A stretch of 64,000 nt of DNA. Source: Shinella lacus. GTDB lineage: Bacteria; Pseudomonadota; Alphaproteobacteria; Rhizobiales; Rhizobiaceae. The notes beneath the pieces were generated by a model. It saw only the letters and a program-made list of their open reading frames with translations. It had not been told where the DNA came from and did no database searches. The stretch lies in assembly GCF_010994755.1 (NCBI RefSeq), contig NZ_WHSB02000001.1, positions 744,001-808,000 on the forward strand. Reading direction: 5' to 3'. The translations under genes and the position numbers were made by a program. This document shows positions 57,347-64,000 of the stretch, one piece after another; the first letter of the stretch is position 1, and the number at the start of each line of letters is the position of its first letter.

Positions 57347-59761
57347 TTGGAGAAGCCCGTCAGCGAGGCGCCGGCACCGGGCGCGCCGGGGATTGCCGCC
57401 CGATGGACGTCCAGCGCGAAGAGCGGCGTCGGCACGGCCCTTTCGGCTGCTTCGCGCACCTGGTTTACCGTCAGCCACGGCATTCTCAACGAAGTCTATC
57501 ATCCGCGGCTGGACCATGCCTGCACGCGCGATCTCGGCCTGATCGTCACGCGGGACGACGGTTATTTCTCCGAGGAGAAGCGCCACGCTGCACATGATGT
57601 CGCCTGGTTCCAGGATGGCGTTCCCGCCTTCCACCTGACCAACACCGCGCTCGACGGCGCCTACCGGATCGAAAAGCGCGTCCTCGTCGATCCGCAGCGG
57701 CCGACCGTGCTGCAAAAGATCCATTTCATGCCGCTGGCGGGCAAGGCCGAAGACTACCGGGTCTATGCGCTGCTGGCGCCGCACCTCGTCAATGCGGGAA
57801 TGGGCAATTCCGCCTGGATCGGCGCGTACAAGGGCGTGCGCATGCTCTTCGCCTCCGGCCGCGGACAATCGCTGGCGCTCGCATGCTCCCTGCCGTGGCG
57901 CGAGGCCTCTGCCGACTATGTCGGCGTTTCGGATGGCTGGCGGCGCCTGTCGGCCTCGGGACGGCTCGGTCCCCAATACCAAAACGCGAGCGACGGAAAT
58001 GTCGCGCTGACCGGCGAAATCGGCTTTACGGCGGATAACAACGTCGCGGTGATCGCCCTGTCCTTCGGCCCCACGCCGGAGGAAGCCGGCTACAACGCGC
58101 TTGCGAGCCTCAACGACGGCTACGAAAGTGCCGCAACTGCCTATGTGGCGGGGTGGCGTGACTGGCAGAAGGGCCTGTTGCCGCTCGATGGGCCTGGCCA
58201 CAAAGGCCCGAACCTCTATCGCACCAGCACCGCCGTGCTCGGCACCCACCGGTCGCTCGGCTTTCCGGGGCCGGCCGTTGCAAGCCTCTCGATCCCCTGG
58301 GGCTCCAGCAAGGGCGATGACGACCTCGGCGGCTATCACCTCGTCTGGCCGCGCGACCTGGTCGAAACGGCGGGCGGCTTCCTGGCCGCCGGCCTGACGG
58401 ACGATGCGCTCCAGATCCTGGCCTATCTGCGCACCATACAGGAAGCCGACGGCCACTGGCCGCAAAACGCCTGGCTCGACGGAACGACCTACTGGGACGG
58501 CATCCAGATGGACGAGTGCGGCTTTCCCCTGTTGCTTGCCGATGGGTTGCACCGCATGGGCTGCCTTTCGGGTGAAGCGCTGGCGTCCTATCTACCCATG
58601 GTGGAACGCGCCACCGCCTACCTCGTCCGCAACGGGCCGATCACCGGCGAAGACCGGTGGGAAGAGGACAGCGGCTACTCACCCTTCACGCTCGCCGTCG
58701 AAATTGCCGCATTGCTCGCCGCCGCGGACATTCTGGACACCTGCGGCAAGGGGGAGGCCGCGCGCTTCGCCCGGCAGACCGCCGATTGCTGGAACGACCA
58801 GATCGAGAAATGGACCTATGTCCGCGGCACCGGCACCTGCGCCGAACTCGGCGTCGACGGCTATTACGTCCGCATCGCGCCGGCCGATCTCGCGGACGCC
58901 GCCTCTCCCAAGGACGGTTTCGTGCCCATCAAGAACCGCCCGCCCGACGACACCGACAGGGCGCCCGACCTGATCGTCAGCCCCGACGCGCTGGCGCTGG
59001 TTCGTTTCGGGCTGCGGGCGGCGGACGACCCGCGGATCGTCAACACCGTGACGGTCATCGACGCGCATCTTCGCGCCGACCTTCCGCAAGGGGCGGTCTG
59101 GTATCGCTACACCGACGACGGCTACGGCGAGCATGCCAACGGCGACCCCTTCGACGGAACGGGCCAAGGCAGGCCGTGGCCGCTGCTGACGGGCGAGCGG
59201 GCGCATTACGAACTCGCCGCTGGCCACCCGCAATCCGCCCTGGACCTGCTGGGGACCTTCGCCGCATCGGCAGGCACCGGCGGGCTTCTGCCGGAGCAGG
59301 TCTGGGACGGCGCCGACATGCCGGAGCGGGAATTGCGGCGGGGCGGCCCCTCCGGCAGCGCCATGCCGCTGGTCTGGGCGCATGCGGAATATATCAAACT
59401 CCTGCGCTCGCTTCGCGACGGCAAGGTTTTCGACATGCCGCCGCAAGGGCCGGAACGCTATATCCGGAACAGGACCACCGCGCCCTTCCGGTCCTGGCGC
59501 TTCAACAACAAGATCCGCACGATCCCTGAGGGCAAGCTGCTGCGGATCGAATTGCTGGCCGCCGCGACCGTCCGCTGGAGCGCGGATGGATGGGCGACCG
59601 CAAACGAGAGCGCGACGAGCGGCAATGCCTTCGGCATCCACGTCGTCGAAATCCCCACCTCCGGGCTCGCGGAGGGTGCCAGCGTCGAGTTCACTTTCCT
59701 CTGGGTCGAAACGGCACGCTGGGAGGGCATGAATTTCGCCATCATCATCGCGCCAGATTAA
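57347..59761 (+). CDS. Glycoside hydrolase family 15 protein (glucan 1,4-alpha-glucosidase-like)
   Basis: 804 residues from TTG 57347, with GGAGG four bases upstream; the frame is open from 57212. N-terminal beta-sandwich domain, then an alpha/alpha barrel with the two catalytic regions WEEDSGYSP (Glu439/440) and LLPEQVWD (Glu650); WPRDLVETAGGFLAAG and AYLRTIQEADGHWPQNAWLD are also GH15 marks. A C-terminal domain of about 110 residues follows. Exo-cleavage of alpha-glucans to glucose is the family role. No signal peptide is seen. It heads a plus-strand unit with 6-phosphogluconate dehydrogenase and glucokinase. Confidence 0.9.
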   Translation: MEKPVSEAPAPGAPGIAARWTSSAKSGVGTALSAASRTWFTVSHGILNEVYHPRLDHACTRDLGLIVTRDDGYFSEEKRHAAHDVAWFQDGVPAFHLTNTALDGAYRIEKRVLVDPQRPTVLQKIHFMPLAGKAEDYRVYALLAPHLVNAGMGNSAWIGAYKGVRMLFASGRGQSLALACSLPWREASADYVGVSDGWRRLSASGRLGPQYQNASDGNVALTGEIGFTADNNVAVIALSFGPTPEEAGYNALASLNDGYESAATAYVAGWRDWQKGLLPLDGPGHKGPNLYRTSTAVLGTHRSLGFPGPAVASLSIPWGSSKGDDDLGGYHLVWPRDLVETAGGFLAAGLTDDALQILAYLRTIQEADGHWPQNAWLDGTTYWDGIQMDECGFPLLLADGLHRMGCLSGEALASYLPMVERATAYLVRNGPITGEDRWEEDSGYSPFTLAVEIAALLAAADILDTCGKGEAARFARQTADCWNDQIEKWTYVRGTGTCAELGVDGYYVRIAPADLADAASPKDGFVPIKNRPPDDTDRAPDLIVSPDALALVRFGLRAADDPRIVNTVTVIDAHLRADLPQGAVWYRYTDDGYGEHANGDPFDGTGQGRPWPLLTGERAHYELAAGHPQSALDLLGTFAASAGTGGLLPEQVWDGADMPERELRRGGPSGSAMPLVWAHAEYIKLLRSLRDGKVFDMPPQGPERYIRNRTTAPFRSWRFNNKIRTIPEGKLLRIELLAAATVRWSADGWATANESATSGNAFGIHVVEIPTSGLAEGASVEFTFLWVETARWEGMNFAIIIAPD

Positions 59762-59812
59762 GACAGACAGGCCTCCGGCGGACACGCCACCTCTTCCAGA
59801 AAGGACGTTGCT

Positions 59813-60814
59813 ATGCAGATCGGCATGATGGGTTTGGGACGCATGGGCGCCAACATGGTGCGGCGATTGATGAAGGACGGCCATGAATGCGTGGTCTACG
59901 ACATCAATCCGGCAGCCGTCGCGGCACTCGCTTCGGAGGGGGCGACCGGCGCGAACGCGCTTGAAGATTTCGTCGCCAAGCTTTCCAAGCCCGCCTGCGT
60001 ATGGCTGATGCTGCCGGCAGCGATCACCGGCAGGATCGCCGACCAGGTTGCGGGCCTGATGCAGCCCGGTGACATCATCATCGACGGCGGCAACTCCCAC
60101 TACCAGGACGCCGTCGATATTGCCGACAGGCTTGCACCGAAGGGCATCAGCTTCGTCGACGTCGGCACCAGCGGCGGCGTCTGGGGCCTCGACCGCGGCT
60201 ACTGCCTGATGATCGGCGGCCCGGTGGCGGCGGTGCGCCATCTGGACCCCATTTTCGCGAGCCTTGCCCCCGGCGCGGAGGATGGCACGGCGCCCTCGGC
60301 GGGCACTGCTGCCTCCGGCTATCTGCATTGCGGACCGAGCGGCGCCGGCCACTTCGTCAAGATGATCCACAACGGCATCGAATACGGCATGATGGCGGCC
60401 TATGCCGAAGGCCTCAACATCCTCAAAGCCGCCAATGCCGGCAAGCGCAAGCGCGAGGCAGACGCGGAGACGAGCCCGCTCAAGAACCCGGAATATTATC
60501 AGTTCGACATCGACCTCGCCGCCGTCACGGAAGTATGGCGGCATGGCAGCGTGATCGGTTCATGGCTGCTCGACCTGACGGCGGGCGTCCTGAAGGAAGA
60601 CCCGGCGCTTGCCAAATTCGGCGGACGCGTCTCGGATTCCGGCGAGGGCCGCTGGACGCTGAAAGCGGCAATCGACACGGGCGTGCCAGCGCCGGTGCTC
60701 TCTTCGGCGCTTTTCGATCGCTTCAGTTCGCAAGGCGAATCCGAATTCGCCGACAAGCTCCTGTCCGCCATGCGCTTCGCCTTCGGCGGCCATGTCGAGA
60801 AGAAGAAGGATTGA
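59813..60814 (+). CDS. gnd: 6-Phosphogluconate dehydrogenase, decarboxylating (GntZ/YqeC class)
   Basis: 333 residues, the short NAD-type class. GMMGLGRMGANMVRRLMKDG cofactor motif, DIIIDGGNSHYQDAVDIADR, VDVGTSGGVWGLDRGYCLMI and catalytic Lys/Asn in GAGHFVKMIHNGIEYGMMAA. Converts 6-phosphogluconate to ribulose 5-phosphate and CO2. It shares the operon with glucoamylase and glucokinase, which supply glucose 6-phosphate; the dehydrogenase step between is elsewhere. Confidence 0.92.
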   Translation: MQIGMMGLGRMGANMVRRLMKDGHECVVYDINPAAVAALASEGATGANALEDFVAKLSKPACVWLMLPAAITGRIADQVAGLMQPGDIIIDGGNSHYQDAVDIADRLAPKGISFVDVGTSGGVWGLDRGYCLMIGGPVAAVRHLDPIFASLAPGAEDGTAPSAGTAASGYLHCGPSGAGHFVKMIHNGIEYGMMAAYAEGLNILKAANAGKRKREADAETSPLKNPEYYQFDIDLAAVTEVWRHGSVIGSWLLDLTAGVLKEDPALAKFGGRVSDSGEGRWTLKAAIDTGVPAPVLSSALFDRFSSQGESEFADKLLSAMRFAFGGHVEKKKD

Positions 60815-60819
60815 TCGCA

Positions 60820-61506
60820 TTGCCGGAGATGACCGAAGATCCGATCGTTCTGTCGATCGACGTCGGCGGATCGCATGTGAAGATCAGGACCAGCGTCGGA
60901 GATGAGGAGCGGCGTGTCGAATCGGGCGCCGCCATGACCGCGGTCCAGATGGTGGAGGCGGTAAAATCCCTTGCCGAGGGATGGTCCTATGACGTGGCCT
61001 CCATCGGCTATCCGGGACCGGTCGCGGACAACAGACCTCTCAAAGATCCGATGCATCTGGGCGCCGGCTGGGCGGGCCACAATTTCGCAAAGGGCTTCGG
61101 CAAGCCGGCCAAGGTCGTCAACGATGCCCTGATGCAGGCGATCGGCAGCTACGAGGGCGGTCGCATGCTTTTTCTCGGCCTGGGCACTGGGCTTGGCACC
61201 GCGATGATCATCGAAAACGTCTGCCATGCGATGGAGGTCGGCCATCTGCCCTATAAAAACGGGAAGACCTTCGAGGACCATGTCGGCGAGCCGGCATTGG
61301 AAAAGCGCGGCAAGAAGAAATGGCGCAAAGCGGTGTTCGCCGTAACGGAGCGCCTGCGGGCCGCTCTGTTGCCCGGTTATATCGTCATCGGCGGCGGCAA
61401 TGTCGAGCATCTCCCTGATCTTCCGCCAAATTGCCTGCGTGGCGACAACACCCGTGCCTTCACCGGCGGTTTCCGGATCTGGAAGGACCCTTCCCTGCGC
61501 GTGTAA
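60820..61506 (+). CDS. Polyphosphate glucokinase-like ROK family kinase
   Basis: 228 residues if TTG 60820 is the start (AAGGA nine bases upstream); ATG 60829 and TTG 60811 are alternatives with ribosome sites too close. Phosphate loop LSIDVGGSHVKIRTSV, active-site KVVNDALMQAIGSYEGG, FLGLGTGLGTAMIIENV. Ends IWKDPSLRV. Phosphorylates glucose with polyphosphate or ATP. Begins five bases after the gnd stop, so it is co-translated with the glucose-releasing enzyme's operon. Confidence 0.88.
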   Translation: MPEMTEDPIVLSIDVGGSHVKIRTSVGDEERRVESGAAMTAVQMVEAVKSLAEGWSYDVASIGYPGPVADNRPLKDPMHLGAGWAGHNFAKGFGKPAKVVNDALMQAIGSYEGGRMLFLGLGTGLGTAMIIENVCHAMEVGHLPYKNGKTFEDHVGEPALEKRGKKKWRKAVFAVTERLRAALLPGYIVIGGGNVEHLPDLPPNCLRGDNTRAFTGGFRIWKDPSLRV

Positions 61507-61538
61507 CGGTTTTTACTCTTCATTTTCAGGACGGCTTT

Positions 61539-62828
61539 ATGGACGGCGTGAGGTTACTTTCGGACGAGGCACTGGTCACCCGGCTTCAGCGCGCGGCCTT
61601 TTCCTACCTGATCGACTATGCCGACGAGGATACCGGTCTCGTCGCGGACACATCCCGCCCGGGATCGCCCTGCAGCATCGCCGTCGTCGGCTTCGCGCTG
61701 TCCTGTTATCCCGTCGCCGTGCGGAACGGGTGGATGTCGCGCGCCGAGGCGGCCGCCCGCACGCTCAAGGTGCTGCGGTTCTTTTCCCTAAGCACGCAAA
61801 GCGAGGCGCCCGACGCCACCGGCTACAAGGGTTTCTACTACCACTTTCTCGACATGAGGACGGGCAAGCGCGTCTGGCAATGCGAACTGTCGCTAGTCGA
61901 TAGCGCACTGCTGATGGCGGGCATCCTCGTGGCAGGGGGCTATTTCGACGGCGGCAACACCGAGGAAAGCGAGATCCGCGACCATGCCGACGCGCTTTAC
62001 CGTCGTGTCGACTGGCATTGGGCGCAGAACGGAACCGCCGGCCTCTCGCAGGGCTGGAAACCCGAATGCGGATTTCTCCACTATGGCTGGGAAGGCTACA
62101 ACGAGGCGCTGATCCTGTATGTCCTGGGGTTTGGTTCCCCGACCTTCCCGCTGACGTCAGAGTGCTACGAGACATGGAGCCTGACCTATCAGTGGGAGAA
62201 CCTCATGGACCGGAACGTGCTGTATTCCGGCCCGCTCTTCACGCATCTCTTTTCGCATGCCTGGATCGATTTTCGCGGTATCCGCGATACCTTCATGCGC
62301 GAGAAGAACAGCGACTATTTCGAAAACACCAAAAGAACGATCGCCATCCATCGCGACTATGGCGAGCGCAATCCCTACGAATTCGCGGGCTATTGCCGCG
62401 ATTTCTGGGGTGTGACGGCGGGCGATGGCCCATCGGTGCCGGCCTTGCGCCAGAGCGGCAGGGACCGCCGGTTCTACGGCTACATGTCGCGCGGCGTGCC
62501 TTATGGCCCGGATGACGGCACGATCTCGCCCTGGGCGATGCTGGCAACGCTGCCCTTTGCCCCCGCTGCCGCGCTCGCCGGCACCCGCCACCTCCTCGAA
62601 ACCTATCCGCAGGTCTGTCGCGAGGACCGGTTTTCCAGCGGCTTCAACCCGACGCTGCGCTGCGGTCCGGAGGGGTGGCTTTCGGAAGGCTGGTACGGGC
62701 TCGACCAGGGCCTGCTCGCGATGACGATCGAAAATCACCGCACGGGGCTGATCTGGGAAATCATGCGGCGCTGCACATATGTGCGTGACGGCCTCGCGCG
62801 GGCCGGGTTCAAGGGCGGATGGTTATAG
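61539..62828 (+). CDS. GH144-like glucoamylase-family protein (putative beta-1,2-glucanase)
   Basis: 429 residues from ATG 61539 with AGGA seven bases upstream. The PF10091/GH144 pattern is seen in GYKGFYYHFLDMRTGKRVWQ, CELSLVDSALLMAGILVAGG, GFLHYGWEGYNEALILYVLG, IDFRGIRDTFMREKNSDYFE and SEGWYGLDQGLLAMTIENHR. Characterised GH144 members cleave beta-1,2-glucan, which rhizobia make as cyclic osmoregulated glucans. No signal peptide visible, so cytoplasmic or non-Sec. Activity on beta-1,2- versus other glucans is unproven. Confidence 0.8.
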   Translation: MDGVRLLSDEALVTRLQRAAFSYLIDYADEDTGLVADTSRPGSPCSIAVVGFALSCYPVAVRNGWMSRAEAAARTLKVLRFFSLSTQSEAPDATGYKGFYYHFLDMRTGKRVWQCELSLVDSALLMAGILVAGGYFDGGNTEESEIRDHADALYRRVDWHWAQNGTAGLSQGWKPECGFLHYGWEGYNEALILYVLGFGSPTFPLTSECYETWSLTYQWENLMDRNVLYSGPLFTHLFSHAWIDFRGIRDTFMREKNSDYFENTKRTIAIHRDYGERNPYEFAGYCRDFWGVTAGDGPSVPALRQSGRDRRFYGYMSRGVPYGPDDGTISPWAMLATLPFAPAAALAGTRHLLETYPQVCREDRFSSGFNPTLRCGPEGWLSEGWYGLDQGLLAMTIENHRTGLIWEIMRRCTYVRDGLARAGFKGGWL

Positions 62829-62830
62829 AC

Positions 62831-64000
62831 ATGCAAGGCAATGCACCACGGGCAAAGCCCGGCGACGATGGCCTCTTTCTCCGGCGCGTGCGGCCGCGGG
62901 ACTGGACCAATCCCGAACCGAAAAGCCTCTACGATCTTGTCATCGTCGGCGCCGGGCCGGCGGGGCTGACGGCGGCCGAATGCGCGGCGCGGGGGGGTTT
63001 TTCCGTCGCCCTTGTCGAGCGTGATCGCATGGGCGGAGACTCGCTGAACACGGGGTCCGTACCGTCGAAGGCGATCATCCGCAGCGCGCTGGCCTATGAC
63101 CTCATGCGGGAGACCGACGGGTTCGGCGTGCCCATCCCGGCCGAACCCGTTCTCGACTTTGCCGCGGTGATGGGACGCATGCGCCGGATACGGACGCGGA
63201 TCGCGGAATATCATTCGGTCCATGAACTCGCGGCCCTTGGCGTGGACATCTTCTTCGGCGCTGCCCGGTTTGCCAGCGCGAATGCGCTTGTCGTCAATGA
63301 CACCCGTCTGACCTTCAGGAAGGCGCTCATCGCCACGGGTGCGCGACCGAGAATCCCCGATATTCCGGGCCTCGACCGGATGGATTACCGCACAAGCGCG
63401 ACGATCTTCGACATGACGGCGCTGCCGAAACGTCTTGTCGTCATCGGCGGGGGGCCGCTCGGCTGCGAACTGGCGCAGGCCTTCTGCCGGCTGGGTTCGC
63501 ATGTGACGATCGTGCAGAAAAGTCCGAAATTCCTGCCCCGGGAGGGGCGCGATGCGGCCGAGATCCTGTCCTGGTCCATGGCGCGCGACGGCATGGACAT
63601 TCGCCTGAACACCACCGTCGTCGGGGCGCGGCGTGAGGGGGATGCCAAGGTGCTGGAGACCCTCAATTACGATCTGAAAGGCGAGATCGCGGCCGATGAA
63701 ATCCTCGTCTGCGCCGGGCGGTTGCCCAATGTCGAGGACCTCGAACTGGCGGCGGCCGGCGTGGCACTCGATCCCGACTGCGGCATCAGGGTCGACGATT
63801 TCCTGTGCAGCAGCAACCCCGACATATACGCCGCCGGCGATGTCTGCCTGCCGCTGAAGTTCACCAACGCCGCGCAATCCTCCGCGCGCATGGCGGTCCA
63901 GAATGCGCTCATGCAAGGGCGGCAGCGGCACGATAACTCGGTCATTCCCTGGTGCACCTTCTGCGACCCCGAGATCGCGCATATCGGCCTGCATGTCTGG
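62831..64000 (+). CDS. Mercuric-reductase/dihydrolipoamide-dehydrogenase-like flavoprotein lacking both redox cysteines (3' end beyond window)
   Basis: 390 codons to the window end. N-terminal extension of about 35 residues, then FAD motif DLVIVGAGPAGLTAAECAAR, the disulfide region MGGDSLNTGSVPSK (67-80) in which both cysteines of the usual GGxCxNxGCxPSK are serines (Ser71, Ser76), NAD motif VVIGGGPLGCELAQAFCRLG, and AAGDVCLPLKFTNAA. FAD and NAD sites look intact. It probably transfers electrons without the disulfide, or has lost activity. Starts three bases after the GH144-like gene. Confidence 0.85.
   Translation, partial: MQGNAPRAKPGDDGLFLRRVRPRDWTNPEPKSLYDLVIVGAGPAGLTAAECAARGGFSVALVERDRMGGDSLNTGSVPSKAIIRSALAYDLMRETDGFGVPIPAEPVLDFAAVMGRMRRIRTRIAEYHSVHELAALGVDIFFGAARFASANALVVNDTRLTFRKALIATGARPRIPDIPGLDRMDYRTSATIFDMTALPKRLVVIGGGPLGCELAQAFCRLGSHVTIVQKSPKFLPREGRDAAEILSWSMARDGMDIRLNTTVVGARREGDAKVLETLNYDLKGEIAADEILVCAGRLPNVEDLELAAAGVALDPDCGIRVDDFLCSSNPDIYAAGDVCLPLKFTNAAQSSARMAVQNALMQGRQRHDNSVIPWCTFCDPEIAHIGLHVW

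Noticed and set aside
1-64000. CRISPR arrays, tRNA or rRNA genes, intact insertion sequences
   Set aside because: No spaced direct repeats of the right size, no cloverleaf-like sequence with a CCA end, and no transposase. The repeats seen are short operators, hairpins or Sel1-coding repeats.

Overview
The window is about 62% GC, densely packed, and reads as chromosome or chromid of an alphaproteobacterium of the Rhizobiaceae type (Rhizobium, Agrobacterium, Ensifer, Shinella and relatives). This rests on the many ABC uptake systems with specialised catabolic genes and on rhizobial-looking small hypotheticals. The genus is inference. I found no tRNA, rRNA, CRISPR array or complete insertion sequence.

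Layout. (1) 1-10.6 kb: the 3' end of an SsuD-like flavin monooxygenase, a dipeptide-type ABC transporter, an M24 peptidase, an FAD/NAD(P)-binding protein and an NtaA-like flavin monooxygenase; probably uptake and cleavage of peptide-like organosulfur or organonitrogen compounds. (2) 10.6-11.0 kb: an AT-rich gap with a candidate small RNA. (3) 11.0-25.5 kb: a minus-strand catabolic island with three SDR dehydrogenases, an XRE-cupin regulator, a complete Liv-type ABC transporter, an acetoacetate-decarboxylase-family protein, aldehyde and alcohol dehydrogenases, an acyl-CoA ligase, an enoyl-CoA hydratase and an IclR regulator. Two strong candidate operators lie inside it. (4) 25.7-29.7 kb: gene remnants (AraC, MBL-fold), a GFA protein, and a TetR regulator divergent from two SDR genes. 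(5) 29.8-38.6 kb: two exported caspase-like proteases (one with Sel1 repeats) flanking a TetR regulator and an NCS2 purine permease. The second caspase leads an operon with two paralogous LprI-like secreted proteins. (6) 38.6-45.7 kb: an M20 deacylase, a ribose/AI-2-type ABC transporter, a ThuA/amidotransferase-like protein and a LacI-HTH::PfkB-kinase fusion with a perfect LacI-type palindrome upstream. (7) 45.9-49.5 kb: an SnoaL-like protein, an SDR divergent from a LysR regulator, and hypotheticals. (8) 49.9-56.8 kb: a siderophore operon whose genes match, in order, petrobactin asbA, asbB+asbC (fused), asbD+asbE (fused) and asbF. (9) 56.8-64 kb: a cupin, a GH15 glucoamylase, 6-phosphogluconate dehydrogenase, a polyphosphate-glucokinase-like ROK kinase, a GH144-like glucanase and a mercuric-reductase-like flavoprotein in which both redox cysteines are serines (cut by the window end).

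Most notable items: the fused petrobactin-type operon with a surviving internal ribosome-binding site; the caspase/LprI operon; the LacI-PfkB fusion; the Cys-to-Ser flavoprotein; a DppB-type permease with no canonical start codon at the expected place; and several near-perfect inverted or tandem repeats positioned as operators.
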